NCBI GenBank assembly: GCA_902581775.1
Contig: CACHPJ010000002.1
Coordinates: 27,135 to 91,134 of the forward strand
Direction: 5' to 3'
Length of the DNA stretch: 64,000 nucleotides
Origin: an uncultured Pelagibacteraceae bacterium
GTDB lineage: Bacteria; Pseudomonadota; Alphaproteobacteria; Pelagibacterales; Pelagibacteraceae
The notes beneath the pieces were generated by a model. It saw nothing but the letters and a program-made list of their open reading frames with translations. It had not been told where the DNA came from and did no database searches. Shown in pieces: positions 10,455-20,445 of the stretch. How positions within the stretch are numbered: position 1 is the stretch's first letter; each line of letters begins with the position of its first letter. The position numbers and the translations under genes are program-made.

Positions 10455-11820
10455 TTAGTTTGAGCTTATTTCTTATCATATAAAGAAATATAAGAGATGG
10501 AATAACCATTATAGCAGTAATAATAAAGAAAACCCCCCAGTCACCGTTTAACCAATCTACAAATGCACCAGATGATGCTGCTAAAGTTGTTCTGCCTGCT
10601 GTTCCAATGGATGAAAGGAGAGCATATTGAGTAGCAGTATAGGTTCTATCTACAAGCAATGAAATAAAAGCCACAAATGCAACTGTTGCAAATGCAGCTG
10701 CCATATCATCAAAAATAACTGCTATAGCAAAAAGTATCTCTGATTTTCCTGACCAGGCAAGTATAGAAAATAATAAGTTTGTTGAAGCCATTAAAATTCC
10801 AGAAATAAACAAAGCCTTGATAACTCCTGATCTAATAGCAAACAGTCCTCCAATAAGAGTAAAAATAACTGTAGTAACCCATCCGAGCCCTTTTGAATAA
10901 AGAGCGATATCAGATTTTGTAAAACCTATTTCTTTATAAAATATAACCGACATTCTTCCTAGAAAAGCTTCACCAATTTTGAAGAGAAAAATAAATGCTA
11001 GTATAGCCATTGCGATACTAAATCCATTTTTCTTAAAAAAACTAATTATTGGACCAAGAACAGTGCCAGTTATCCAAACAACAATTTTGGCCATAGGATT
11101 CGAAGCACCAATTTTTTTTTCAATCATTTCATCAGTTTTCCTTTGAGAGTTTTTTCTATCATTTTGTTGTGGCTCATTTATAAACATTAGACCGATATTA
11201 CAGGCAATCACTACTATTCCTAAAATTAGAAAAGTAATTTGCCAATAATTTTCAAATCCAATGTTCTGAAAAAATTCTGCTGCATTTAATGCTATCACGC
11301 CACCTAATTTATAACCAGTCCACCAACCGACTACTGCCATAGCAGCACCAGCCTGCATCGATTCACCTTCGTGTTCTCCAATTTGTTCAATTCTTAGCGC
11401 ATCCACTGTTATGTCTTGAGTTGCTGAAGCTATTGCAATTATCAATCCTACACTAATCACCAAAGCAAGGTTTGTTGTTGGATTAATTACACTCCAACAA
11501 ATTAAACTAAGTAAAATTATTGTTTGCATGCTTACTATCCAACCGCGTCTGTGACCAATTTTGTTAGTAAGCCAAGGAATTCTTATTCTATCTATTAGAG
11601 GTGCCCAAAGGTAGTTAAAAGCATATACAGCAAATATTAAACCTGCCCAACCTACAGTGCTTCGACTTAATCCATCTTCTTTTAACCATAGACTTAAACT
11701 ACTTCCTATAATCACCCAAGGAAAACCACTTATAGACCCTAGCAACAAAATTTTGATCATTCTTCTATCAAAATAAACGTTAAAAGCCTCAGATAATGTT
11801 TGTCTTTTTTTTATTTCCAT
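10447..11820 (-). CDS. AmpG-like muropeptide MFS permease
   Basis: A 457-residue polytopic membrane protein with about 12-14 hydrophobic segments. The N-terminus, with RRMIKILLLGSISGFPWVI and YAFNYLWAPLIDRI, resembles the AmpG family, which imports anhydro-muropeptides from the periplasm for cell-wall recycling. ATQDITVDALRIE is a further AmpG-like block. It starts 9 bases after the trkH stop and overlaps the NlpC/P60 gene by 8 bases. A different MFS substrate is possible, but the peptidase neighbour supports peptidoglycan recycling. Confidence 0.85.
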   Translation of the reverse strand: MEIKKRQTLSEAFNVYFDRRMIKILLLGSISGFPWVIIGSSLSLWLKEDGLSRSTVGWAGLIFAVYAFNYLWAPLIDRIRIPWLTNKIGHRRGWIVSMQTIILLSLICWSVINPTTNLALVISVGLIIAIASATQDITVDALRIEQIGEHEGESMQAGAAMAVVGWWTGYKLGGVIALNAAEFFQNIGFENYWQITFLILGIVVIACNIGLMFINEPQQNDRKNSQRKTDEMIEKKIGASNPMAKIVVWITGTVLGPIISFFKKNGFSIAMAILAFIFLFKIGEAFLGRMSVIFYKEIGFTKSDIALYSKGLGWVTTVIFTLIGGLFAIRSGVIKALFISGILMASTNLLFSILAWSGKSEILFAIAVIFDDMAAAFATVAFVAFISLLVDRTYTATQYALLSSIGTAGRTTLAASSGAFVDWLNGDWGVFFIITAIMVIPSLIFLYMIRNKLKLND

Positions 11821-11829
11821 TAAATTTAT

Positions 11830-13278
11830 TTAATTCCTCCAATATGATGGGAAAAGTAAAACTAAAACTGCAAATAACTCTAGTCTACCTAAAAGCATAC
11901 CAAAAGACAGCAACCATTTTGATAAGTTAGAAACTTCTTTAAAATTTCCATTTGGACCAATCATTTCACCTAAACCAGGACCAACATTTGAAATTGAAGT
12001 TGCAGCTCCTGAAATAGAAGATAAAAAATCCATTCCCGTAATCGACAACAAAATTGATAAAATTATAAATAAAAATAGATAAGAAAAAATAAAAATTATT
12101 ACAGAATTAATAAAATCTTCAGAAATTTTTTGATTATTATATTTACTTATAACTATACTATTAGGATAAATTAGTTTTTTAATTTGATCTTTTAAAAAAA
12201 TATATAATATTTGAACTCTGAAAATTTTTATTCCACAAGTTGTAGATCCCGCACAACCACCTATAAACATTAAAAACAAGAAAAATATAAGAGAAAATTC
12301 CCCCCACAATCCGAAATCATCTGTGACATATCCAGTGCCTGAGAGTATTGAAACTACGTTAAATGAAGATACTCTTATTTTTTCTATCAAATTACTTTCA
12401 TGACTTGTAAAAAGTAAATAAAGGAACATTATCAATATAGAGCTCAACAAAATGTAAATCATCCCTTTTATTTGTACATCTTCAAAAAAAACTTTTTTAT
12501 TTCCTCTTAAAAATTTTAAGTAAGAGATAAAAGGTATACTTCCTAAAATAATAAATATAGTTGCAACATTTTCAATATTTGGACTTTTAAAGAAACCTAT
12601 AGACTCATCATGAGTTGAAAATCCTCCAGTTGCTATAGTTGTAAAAGAATGTGCTATACTATCAAATAAATTCATATCACATAGCCAGTAAGAAAAAGCA
12701 CATAAAAAAGTAAGAACCAAATAAGTTAAAATTATAATTTTTGCTACCTCTATTGTTCTAGGCAAAATTTTTTCAGTGGTATCTGAACTTTCCATTTTAA
12801 ATAATTGCATCCCCCCTACCTTTAAAAGTGGAAGCACAGTAATGGCCATAACAATAATTCCTATTCCACCGAGCCATTGCATAATAGCTCTCCATAAAAG
12901 TATACTTTTTGGGGCATTATCTAAATTTGAAATTACAGTCGATCCTGTAGTTGTTATACCAGACATACTCTCAAAAAAAGAGTCACTCAAAGATAACTCT
13001 AGACCGGAAAATAAAAAAGGTAAGCTACCAAATGAAGCTACCGACACCCATGCTAATGTAGAAAATAAAAATGTTTGTTGTAAATTAAGCAACGACTCTC
13101 TATCTAAATTTATTAAGATAAAAAGAACACCAAAAAAAACAGTAATAAAAGAGGAAGATAAAAAACTGTGACTTTCCTCCTTATAAATAATTTGGGCTAT
13201 GTAAGGAGCCAACATAAAAATCCCTAGAACTACAAGAAGTACTCCTATAATAAAAAAAACGGTTTTATTTGCGGTCAT
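11830..13278 (-). CDS. trkH: Trk-type potassium uptake channel subunit TrkH
   Basis: A 482-residue inner-membrane protein of the TrkH/KtrB superfamily, built of repeated membrane-pore-membrane units. Filter-like loops are visible as MSGITTTGSTVI, TTIATGGFSTHD, AGSTTCGIKIFR and TSISNVGPGLGE, each with the conserved Gly or its substitute. TrkH imports K+ and normally works with the NAD-binding regulator TrkA, which is not in this window. It is the first gene of a three-gene minus-strand run with ampG-like and NlpC/P60 genes. The 89 bases upstream, shared with the divergent lysK gene, should hold both promoters. Confidence 0.93.
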   Translation of the reverse strand: MTANKTVFFIIGVLLVVLGIFMLAPYIAQIIYKEESHSFLSSSFITVFFGVLFILINLDRESLLNLQQTFLFSTLAWVSVASFGSLPFLFSGLELSLSDSFFESMSGITTTGSTVISNLDNAPKSILLWRAIMQWLGGIGIIVMAITVLPLLKVGGMQLFKMESSDTTEKILPRTIEVAKIIILTYLVLTFLCAFSYWLCDMNLFDSIAHSFTTIATGGFSTHDESIGFFKSPNIENVATIFIILGSIPFISYLKFLRGNKKVFFEDVQIKGMIYILLSSILIMFLYLLFTSHESNLIEKIRVSSFNVVSILSGTGYVTDDFGLWGEFSLIFFLFLMFIGGCAGSTTCGIKIFRVQILYIFLKDQIKKLIYPNSIVISKYNNQKISEDFINSVIIFIFSYLFLFIILSILLSITGMDFLSSISGAATSISNVGPGLGEMIGPNGNFKEVSNLSKWLLSFGMLLGRLELFAVLVLLFPSYWRN

Positions 13279-13367
13279 TAAAGTGAGACTATTTAAATGG
13301 GTATAAAATTCAACTTAATATATTGAATTAATAAGTATAATATATATAAAAATTTAGTAAATCTTTT

Positions 13368-14930
13368 ATGTTTGATAAAAACTTAATTCAATCAACATCT
13401 TCATGGCCTTTTGTAGAGGTGAGAAAACTCCTTAAAGACAGAAACGAAATTATAAAAAAAAAAGGGAAGATTATTTTTGAAACTGGATATGGACCTAGTG
13501 GACTTCCTCATATTGGTACTTTTGGTGAGGTAGCAAGAACATCAATGATGATAAATGCTTTAAACCATGTCTTGCAGATTGAAAGTGATCTAATAACATT
13601 TTCTGATGATATGGATGGTTTAAGAAAAGTACCAGAGAATATTCCGAACTCTAAAATCCTCGAAGAAAATATTGGAAAACCCCTTACAAGCATTCCAGAT
13701 CCTTTTGGTAAGTTTAAAAGTTTTGGAGAACATAACAATGAAATGTTAAAAGATTTTTTGAAAAAATTTAATTTTAAATTTAATTTTAAAAGCTCTACTG
13801 AAAATTATAAAAATGGCACTTTTAATGATGCGTTAACTAGAGTATTAGAAAAATACGATGATATAATGAGTATTATATTACCCACATTAGGAGAAGTTAG
13901 AAAAAAAACCTATTCACCTTTTTTACCAATTTGCCCAGAAACTGGAAAAGTTTTGGAAATACCATTAATTGAATTCAATCAAAAAAATGGCAAAGTAGTT
14001 TTTGATAACAATGGAAAAAAACTATCTACAGAAATTACTAATGGAAATTGTAAGCTACAATGGAAGGTCGATTGGGCTATGCGGTGGTTTACTTACGACG
14101 TAGATTTCGAAATGTATGGAAAAGATTTAACTGAGAGCGCAATACTATCAAATAAAATTTGTAAGGCTTTAGGAAAAAAACCTCCAAATGGTTTTGCTTA
14201 CGAACTTTTTCTTGATGAAAAAGGAGAAAAAATTTCCAAGTCAAAAGGAAATGGTATTTCTATAGAACAATGGTTAAGGTACGCCTCTCCTGAAAGTCTT
14301 TCTTTATATATGTATCCGAATCCAAAAAGAGCAAAAAAGCTTTATTCTGAAGTTGTGCCAAAAGCTGTTGACGAATATTTAGAATTAATAGAAAAATTTC
14401 CAAACCAGGAAAAAAAAGATCAGATATTAAACCCAGTATGGCACGTTCATAATGGCAAGCCTCCAAACGAAAAAATTGTTATGCCTTTCTCAATGTTGTT
14501 GAATTTAGTTGGATCGAGCAATGCAGAAAATAAGAAAATATTATGGAAATTTATTAATAGATTTCACAAAGAAATTAAACCTAGCGATCATCCAATTCTT
14601 GATAGTTTAACTGAGTATGCAATAAATTATTTTAAAGATAAAGTAGAACCTAACAAAAATTATAAAATACCAAATTCAGAAGAAAAAAAAGCCTTAAATA
14701 ATTTGATTAAAAATCTTGGTAAACTAAAACAACAAAATAAACCAGAAGAAATTCAAACTATAGTATATTCTACTGGTAAAGAAAATGGTTATGAAAAAAA
14801 TTTAAGAGATTGGTTTAAATTAATTTACCAAGTTCTTTTTGGAGATGAAGATGGACCTCGAATAGGTTTCTTTATAAGTTTTTTTGGGATTGAGGAAACT
14901 ATTAAATTGTTAAGTGAAAAAATAAAATAA
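13368..14930 (+). CDS. lysK: Class I lysyl-tRNA synthetase
   Basis: Charges tRNA-Lys using a class I fold, the archaeal-type enzyme found in alphaproteobacteria in place of class II LysS. The 520 residues include the HIGH-type motif in SGLPHIGT (HIG at 48-50) and the KMSKS-type motif KISKSKGN near 290, followed by the alpha-helical anticodon-binding domain. It starts after an 89-base divergent spacer from trkH and precedes pyrD by 3 bases. Confidence 0.96.
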   Translation: MFDKNLIQSTSSWPFVEVRKLLKDRNEIIKKKGKIIFETGYGPSGLPHIGTFGEVARTSMMINALNHVLQIESDLITFSDDMDGLRKVPENIPNSKILEENIGKPLTSIPDPFGKFKSFGEHNNEMLKDFLKKFNFKFNFKSSTENYKNGTFNDALTRVLEKYDDIMSIILPTLGEVRKKTYSPFLPICPETGKVLEIPLIEFNQKNGKVVFDNNGKKLSTEITNGNCKLQWKVDWAMRWFTYDVDFEMYGKDLTESAILSNKICKALGKKPPNGFAYELFLDEKGEKISKSKGNGISIEQWLRYASPESLSLYMYPNPKRAKKLYSEVVPKAVDEYLELIEKFPNQEKKDQILNPVWHVHNGKPPNEKIVMPFSMLLNLVGSSNAENKKILWKFINRFHKEIKPSDHPILDSLTEYAINYFKDKVEPNKNYKIPNSEEKKALNNLIKNLGKLKQQNKPEEIQTIVYSTGKENGYEKNLRDWFKLIYQVLFGDEDGPRIGFFISFFGIEETIKLLSEKIK

Positions 14931-14933
14931 TAT

Positions 14934-15968
14934 ATGTTTTCAATTATAAAACCTTTTATATTCAATTTAGATCCAGAAATTGCACATGATCTAGCAATTA
15001 AGTCTTTAAAATTAAATTTTTTACCTAATAGTCTATTTAAAGTAAAAGAAGAAGAAATTTTAGAGACCCAATTATTCGGGCGAAAGCTAAAAAATCCAAT
15101 CGGTATTGCTGCAGGTTTCGATAAAAGTGCCGAAGTATATAACTCCTTGTTTCGATTAGGTTTTGGTTTTGTAGAAGTTGGAACAGTAACACCCAAAAGG
15201 CAGTTAGGTAATCCAAAGCCTAGAATATTCAGACTCAAAAAGGACAAAGCCTTAATAAATAGACTTGGTTTTAATAATCATGGTTCAGAAATAATTGCAG
15301 GAAGAATATTAAAAAATCCACCTAAAAGAATATTAGGAATTAATATTGGTCCCAACAGTGATACAAAAAATAAATTAGACGATTTTGTAAAATGTATTAC
15401 AAAATTACATGAATTATCAAACTATATTACACTTAATATTTCATCTCCCAACACAGTTGGACTAAGAGATTTTCACGAGAGAAAGTCGTTGGAGGACTTA
15501 TTAAATAAAATTTCAACACTAAAAATAAAAAAACCAATCTGTCTGAAAATTTCTCCGGATATCAATAGCAAAGATATCAGTCAAATAATAGAATTGATAA
15601 GAAAATTTAATATTGATGGTTTGATAATATCTAATACTACTATAAGTAAAAGAGAAAAATTAGAGGATCCAAAAAAATTTGAGGAAGGAGGATTATCAGG
15701 AGAACCGCTAAAAAATATGTCAACCAATATGATTAAAGAATTTTATAAAGGAACAAATAAAAAAATAACCATTATTGGTGTTGGAGGCATTGATACTGGC
15801 AAAGCGGCTTATGAAAAAATTTCAGTTGGTGCAAGTGCAGTACAACTTTACACTGGTATGATTTTTAAAGGGCCAACAATAGCGAGAGACATAAAAAATG
15901 AATTAATTTCGATATTAAAAAAAGAGAAAATAAAGAGTATTAGTGCTGCTGTCGGAATAAACACTTGA
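14934..15968 (+). CDS. pyrD: Dihydroorotate dehydrogenase, class 2 (quinone)
   Basis: Oxidises dihydroorotate to orotate in pyrimidine synthesis and passes electrons to the membrane quinone pool. The 344 residues contain the class 2 N-terminal membrane-associating helices, then the FMN-binding barrel with NPIGIAAGFDKSAEVY, NISSPNTVGLRDF (carrying the catalytic serine region) and VGGIDTGKAAYEKISVGAS. Length and N-terminus fit class 2 rather than class 1. It lies 3 bases behind lysK. Confidence 0.96.
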   Translation: MFSIIKPFIFNLDPEIAHDLAIKSLKLNFLPNSLFKVKEEEILETQLFGRKLKNPIGIAAGFDKSAEVYNSLFRLGFGFVEVGTVTPKRQLGNPKPRIFRLKKDKALINRLGFNNHGSEIIAGRILKNPPKRILGINIGPNSDTKNKLDDFVKCITKLHELSNYITLNISSPNTVGLRDFHERKSLEDLLNKISTLKIKKPICLKISPDINSKDISQIIELIRKFNIDGLIISNTTISKREKLEDPKKFEEGGLSGEPLKNMSTNMIKEFYKGTNKKITIIGVGGIDTGKAAYEKISVGASAVQLYTGMIFKGPTIARDIKNELISILKKEKIKSISAAVGINT

Positions 15969-16007
15969 CCAAAAAAGTTTAAAGCCTTATATAAACCTAA
16001 AATATTT

Positions 16008-16286
16008 ATGTCTAAAAGATGCGAACTTACTGGAAAATCTCCCTTAAAAGGCCATAATGTTAGTCACTCTAACAATAAGACCAAAAGAAGATTTTTACCA
16101 AATTTAAAAAAAGTAACTTTCAAGAGTGAAAAATTAAATAAAAATATTAGACTAAGTGTGTCAAATTCTGCTTTAAGGACTGTAGATTTTAAAGGTGGTT
16201 TGGACAAGTTTTTAAAAACAGCTAAAAATAAAAACTTATCAAAAAGAGTAAAAAAAATTAAAATCTCTATAGTTTCAAAACCTTAA
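16008..16286 (+). CDS. rpmB: 50S ribosomal protein L28
   Basis: The 92-residue product starts [24 protein letters not shown], the L28 signature, followed by the RRFLPNL block and a basic tail. It is a component of the large ribosomal subunit. The length fits the alphaproteobacterial form, which is longer than the 78-residue E. coli protein. It lies 39 bases after pyrD and 2 bases before the next membrane gene. Confidence 0.96.
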   Translation: MSKRCELTGKSPLKGHNVSHSNNKTKRRFLPNLKKVTFKSEKLNKNIRLSVSNSALRTVDFKGGLDKFLKTAKNKNLSKRVKKIKISIVSKP

Positions 16287-16288
16287 AC

Positions 16289-16879
16289 ATGATTAAAAAA
16301 ATAAATAAGCTTTTCGTTTATTTATCTTTAATGATGGGAATAGTTGTAATCTCATCTAATTTTTTGGTTCAATTTCCAATAAGATATTTTGGTTTAGAGG
16401 AAATTTTAACCTACGGTGCATTAAGTTATCCCGTAACATTCCTTATTACCGATCTGAGTAACAGAGCATTTGGAAAATTTTTAGCTAGAAGAATTGTTTA
16501 TTTAGGTTTTACTATTGGTATTTTTCTAACCTTAATCGCTTCAACAAATTTTAATGAGTTAATTTCAATAAGAATTGCCGTAGGTTCTGGAGTAGCTTTT
16601 TTGATAGCACAAAACTTGGATATCAATATATTCGATAAACTTAGAAAAAATAAAAAATGGTACATAGCCCCATTATTCTCTTCTCTTTTAGGCTCATTTA
16701 TAGATACATTCCTATTTTTTGTAATTTCGTTTTATAAAACTGGAGTACCGTGGGTGACATTAGCAATTGGTGATTTTTTAATAAAAATTTTAATCGCCTT
16801 ATTAATGTTAATTCCATTTAGGTTATTTTTAAAAAGAATAAAAGATTTATCCGGTGGAAATTTCTTGTATAAAACTTAG
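16289..16879 (+). CDS. Queuosine precursor transporter (VUT/YhhQ family)
   Basis: A 196-residue membrane protein with about six hydrophobic segments. The block [23 protein letters not shown] matches the YhhQ/VUT family consensus (Tyr-Pro, Thr-Asp, and the glycine-basic loop). YhhQ of E. coli imports the queuosine precursor preQ0/preQ1, used to modify the wobble base of GUN anticodons. It starts 2 bases after rpmB and its 3' end overlaps the convergent cobT gene by 4 bases. Transport of a related base cannot be excluded. Confidence 0.85.
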   Translation: MIKKINKLFVYLSLMMGIVVISSNFLVQFPIRYFGLEEILTYGALSYPVTFLITDLSNRAFGKFLARRIVYLGFTIGIFLTLIASTNFNELISIRIAVGSGVAFLIAQNLDINIFDKLRKNKKWYIAPLFSSLLGSFIDTFLFFVISFYKTGVPWVTLAIGDFLIKILIALLMLIPFRLFLKRIKDLSGGNFLYKT

Positions 16880-18660
16880 TGCAAATCTTTTTTGTTCGTA
16901 AATAAATCGGTCAATTGATTTATCATTACATCACCTAAGTCTTGTACATCAACAATCTTTACAGCCTTTTTATAGTAACGACTAACATCGTGACCTATAC
17001 CAATTGCTAACAATTCAATTTTTGAATTTTCTTCAATCCAATTAACAACATTTTTTAAATTTTTTTCCAGATAGTCGCTTGAGTTCGAAGACAATGTCGA
17101 GTCATCTACTGGAGCTCCATCAGATATAACCATTAAAATTTTTCTCTCCTCTTTTCGCCTGGTCATTTTTTTAAAGGCCCAGGTTAGTGCTTCTCCATCT
17201 ATATTTTCTTTTAGCAACCCCTCTTTTAACATTAAACCCATATTTTTTTTTGATTGTCTCCAAGGGGTATCTGCTGATTTGTAAATTATATGTCTTAAAT
17301 CATTTAATCTACCTGGAGAAACAGGTTTATCATTATTCATCCATTTTTCTCTACACGAACCACCCTTCCAATGTTTTGTCGTAAACCCTAAAATTTCAAC
17401 TTTAACAGAGCATCTTTCAAGAGTTCGTGACAAAATATCAGCACATATAGCAGCAACCGAAATTGGTTTACCCCTCATTGAACCTGAGTTATCAATTAAA
17501 ATAGTAACTAAAGTATCTTTAAACTCCATATCTTTTTCTTTTTTAAAAGAAAGGGAATTGAATGGATCTACCACTACTCTTGCAAGTTTAGAGTTATCTA
17601 GCAGGCCATCTTCCAAGTCAAACTCCCAAGATCTATTTTGCTTTGCAAGAAGTTTTCTCTGAAGTTTATTAGCTAACTTTGCAATAAAACTTTTCAATTG
17701 TAATAGTTGTTGATCTAAATTTTGTCTTAACCGGCTAAGTTCTTCATCACTTTCAAGATCTTCGGCTTTAATAATTTCATCAAACTCTTCGGTATAAGCT
17801 CTATATTTTTTATCATTATTTATCTTTTTTAATCTGTTTCTTTGACTTGGACTATCTGCTTCATTTTCAAGCTCAATTATTTTGTCATCATTGTCAGAGT
17901 CTTTTGCAAAATCTTCAAGATTTTGGGATGAATTATCAATTGACATTTCATCATTATTTTCATTTTTTTCTCCCTGGTCCTCTCTATCATTGTTTTGAGA
18001 GGGATCTTTTTGTTTAAGATCTTCCTGTTGTTGTTTGTCTGTTTCAATATTTTCATCAATATTCATTGATGATATTATTTTTGAAACTGTTGAATTAAAT
18101 TTTATTTGATTATTAGTTAACTTTCTAAGGTTCAAAATTTCTTTTTTAAAACTATTTTCAAGCTCCTTTTTAAAAGACTTATATTGTTTATCAAGACCCT
18201 TGACATTATCATTCGATAAATGAGTTCTTAAATAACTTTCAAATGCATTTGAAATATTTTTTTCTTTTTCTTTAGAGTTTAATTGATTAAATTTATCAAA
18301 ATAGTAACTGTCTAGATTATTTTTTACACCTTTAAATTCAAGGGAACCCAATCTTTCATATCGAATTTTTTCAGCTATTTCATAAAGTCTTTTAGAAGTT
18401 GAACCCTCAGGTAAAAATTTTCTAAAAGTTTTATTATCACTATGCTTAAGTTTAAGGGCACTCGAGTCTGCCTGGGCTCTTGTTTTAATAAAATTTTTTT
18501 TATTTAAACTTTCTAAATCGGGAAGATTTATGGTTGTTTTATTATCGTCTGTCTTATTTTTTCCAAAAACAACATTTACGTTTTCTTTATTTGACAAAGA
18601 TCTTACCGTAGAAATTATCGCAGTTTTAAAATTACTTAAGTAGTCTTCTTTTTTATCCAT
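16876..18660 (-). CDS. cobT: CobT-like cobaltochelatase subunit with VWA domain
   Basis: The 594-residue protein has an N-terminal helical region, a highly charged acidic/Asn-rich linker (about residues 200-275), and a C-terminal von Willebrand A domain with the MIDAS motif DNSGSM near 390. In aerobic B12 synthesis CobT acts with the AAA+ protein CobS as chaperone of the CobN cobalt chelatase. No cobN or other cobalamin biosynthesis gene is present here. In many alphaproteobacteria cobS, cobT and a J-domain gene travel together even without that pathway, so a different client is possible. The gene lies 1 base after cobS. Confidence 0.9.
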   Translation of the reverse strand: MDKKEDYLSNFKTAIISTVRSLSNKENVNVVFGKNKTDDNKTTINLPDLESLNKKNFIKTRAQADSSALKLKHSDNKTFRKFLPEGSTSKRLYEIAEKIRYERLGSLEFKGVKNNLDSYYFDKFNQLNSKEKEKNISNAFESYLRTHLSNDNVKGLDKQYKSFKKELENSFKKEILNLRKLTNNQIKFNSTVSKIISSMNIDENIETDKQQQEDLKQKDPSQNNDREDQGEKNENNDEMSIDNSSQNLEDFAKDSDNDDKIIELENEADSPSQRNRLKKINNDKKYRAYTEEFDEIIKAEDLESDEELSRLRQNLDQQLLQLKSFIAKLANKLQRKLLAKQNRSWEFDLEDGLLDNSKLARVVVDPFNSLSFKKEKDMEFKDTLVTILIDNSGSMRGKPISVAAICADILSRTLERCSVKVEILGFTTKHWKGGSCREKWMNNDKPVSPGRLNDLRHIIYKSADTPWRQSKKNMGLMLKEGLLKENIDGEALTWAFKKMTRRKEERKILMVISDGAPVDDSTLSSNSSDYLEKNLKNVVNWIEENSKIELLAIGIGHDVSRYYKKAVKIVDVQDLGDVMINQLTDLFTNKKDLH

Positions 18661-18661
18661 T

Positions 18662-19642
18662 TTAAGAAATGGTTACATTGATAGATGACTCTGGTAAGTC
18701 AACACCAAAACATCTCTGATAATATTCCGATATAATTTTTTTTTCTAAATCATCACACTTATTTAAAAAAGTTACTCTAAAAGCATAACCCTGATCTTTA
18801 AAAATATTTGTATTTTCTGCCCAATGTAAAACTGTTCTCGGACTCATCACAGTTGAAATGTCACCATTAATAAAACCTTTTCTAGTAAGATCGGCTACCT
18901 TGATCATGTTTGTTAGTTTTTCTTTACCTTCTTTATTATTTAAATTTTTATTTTTAGCTAAAATTATTTCAAATTCTTTTTCAAAAGATAAATAGTTTAA
19001 AGTTGAAACAATATTCCACCTGTCCATTTGACCTTGGTTTATTTGTTGAGTTCCATGATATAATCCTGTCGTATCTCCGAGGCCAATAGTATTTGTTGTT
19101 GCAAACATTCTAAAATATTTGTTTTGGGATAAAACTTTATTTGTATCTAATAAAGTAAAGTTTCCTTCACTCTCTAAAATTCTTTGTATTACAAACATTA
19201 CATCTGGTCTACCTGCATCGTATTCATCAAAAACAAGAGCTATTGGATTTTGAATTGACCATGGTAAAATTCCTTCTTTAAATTCTGTAACTTGTTTTCC
19301 ATCTTTAAGAATTATTGCATCTTTTCCTACCAAATCAATTCTACTAATGTGACTATCTAAGTTTACTCTTATGCAAGGCCAATTGAGTCTAGCCGCCACT
19401 TGCTCAATATGGGTTGATTTTCCAGTTCCGTGGTAGCCCTGAATTAAAACTCTTTTATTAAAAGCAAATCCAGATAAGATTGCCAATGTTGTGTCTCTAT
19501 CAAATTTATAATTTTGATCAACCTTCGGAACAAATTCATTTTTTTCAGAAAAAGCATCAATTTCCATGTCTGTATTTATTCCAAAAGTTTGTTTAACAGA
19601 TATTTTGATATCTGGTTTATAGTTTGTTGGAAAATTACTCAT
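18662..19642 (-). CDS. cobS: CobS-like AAA+ ATPase
   Basis: A 326-residue MoxR/CobS-type AAA+ ATPase. Visible elements are the Walker A motif GYHGTGKST near residue 70, the Walker B motif [12 protein letters not shown] near 140, and sensor 1 in FATTNTIG. CobS normally forms a ring that works with CobT in cobalt insertion. The start overlaps the end of the J-domain gene by one base and the stop is 1 base before cobT, so all three form an operon. See the CobT entry for the question of the real client. Confidence 0.93.
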   Translation of the reverse strand: MSNFPTNYKPDIKISVKQTFGINTDMEIDAFSEKNEFVPKVDQNYKFDRDTTLAILSGFAFNKRVLIQGYHGTGKSTHIEQVAARLNWPCIRVNLDSHISRIDLVGKDAIILKDGKQVTEFKEGILPWSIQNPIALVFDEYDAGRPDVMFVIQRILESEGNFTLLDTNKVLSQNKYFRMFATTNTIGLGDTTGLYHGTQQINQGQMDRWNIVSTLNYLSFEKEFEIILAKNKNLNNKEGKEKLTNMIKVADLTRKGFINGDISTVMSPRTVLHWAENTNIFKDQGYAFRVTFLNKCDDLEKKIISEYYQRCFGVDLPESSINVTIS

Positions 19643-20157
19643 TATTTTTTACCCATTGTTTTTTTAAGCTGGCTATAAGCCAATGTAATTTGTTTTAATT
19701 TATTCTCAAATTTTTTACTTCCTTGATTTTTATCAGGATGATATTTTTTTACAAGAGTTTTAAATCTGATATGAATTTCTTCCCATTTAGAGTCATATTT
19801 AAGATCCATTATATCAAAAGCATCTTTATCAGTATTAGAGATTTTAGCCTTTTTATAATCTTTATAACTTTTTGAATTAAAAATATTTAATTTATCCTCT
19901 AAGGCGTTATTCCACAAAATATTAAAAAAATTTTCAGAAGATCCGAAGCTTTTTGTAGATTTATGCCAAGTAATATCTGACTTAACGAAATATTCTATTT
20001 GTTCATCTGACATATTTTCAAAGTAATTCCATTTTTTGTTGAAAATTTTGATGTGTTCTAAACAAAGTAGCCTATATTTTTTACTATTGTCCCTCTCTAT
20101 TGGAGCTTTATAGATTCCTTCATTTTCGCACATTTCCCAATCACAAATAATTTTCAT
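19642..20157 (-). CDS. J-domain protein linked to cobS/cobT
   Basis: The 171-residue product ends in a J domain (about residues 115-171) with the HPD tripeptide in KKYHPDKNQGSKKFE, which stimulates DnaK ATPase activity. The N-terminal part carries Cys/His pairs (CDWEMC near the start, CLEHI near 32) that could bind a metal, and an aromatic-rich central region. It is the first gene of the J-domain/cobS/cobT run and lies 33 bases from the divergent bolA gene. The context suggests a chaperone adapter for the CobS/CobT complex (inference). Confidence 0.87.
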   Translation of the reverse strand: MKIICDWEMCENEGIYKAPIERDNSKKYRLLCLEHIKIFNKKWNYFENMSDEQIEYFVKSDITWHKSTKSFGSSENFFNILWNNALEDKLNIFNSKSYKDYKKAKISNTDKDAFDIMDLKYDSKWEEIHIRFKTLVKKYHPDKNQGSKKFENKLKQITLAYSQLKKTMGKK

Positions 20158-20190
20158 TTTAAAAATTTTCTTTTTTGTTAGATTATATTT

Positions 20191-20445
20191 ATGTCAGAAT
20201 ATTTAAAACAAATAGAACATAAAATAAAGAAAAACATATCTTTAGAAGAAATAAAAATTATTGACAATTCATCTAAACATGCTGGACATAAGTTTTATGA
20301 TAAATCAAAATTTCATTTAAGTTTGCGAATTAAATCAAAATATTTAAATCAGAAAGATAAATTATCTGCACAAAGAGAAATATTTAAAGTTTTAAAAGAT
20401 GATCTAAAAGAAAAAATTCATGCTTTAGAAATAAATATTAAATAA
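20191..20445 (+). CDS. bolA: BolA family protein
   Basis: An 84-residue BolA-fold protein. The motif SSKHAGHKFY and the later FHLSLRIKSKYL, with the C-terminal IHALEINIK segment, match the family. BolA proteins partner monothiol glutaredoxins in iron-sulfur and iron handling; the His of the C-terminal IHAL block is the usual shared cluster ligand. The gene is divergent from the J-domain gene and its 3' end overlaps aroB by 8 bases on the opposite strand. Confidence 0.92.
   Translation: MSEYLKQIEHKIKKNISLEEIKIIDNSSKHAGHKFYDKSKFHLSLRIKSKYLNQKDKLSAQREIFKVLKDDLKEKIHALEINIK

Noticed and set aside
13741..13800. Short repeated AATTTTAAATTT-like pattern in lysK
   Set aside because: It is explained by a low-complexity Phe/Lys/Asn stretch in the coding frame and is not a dispersed repeat.
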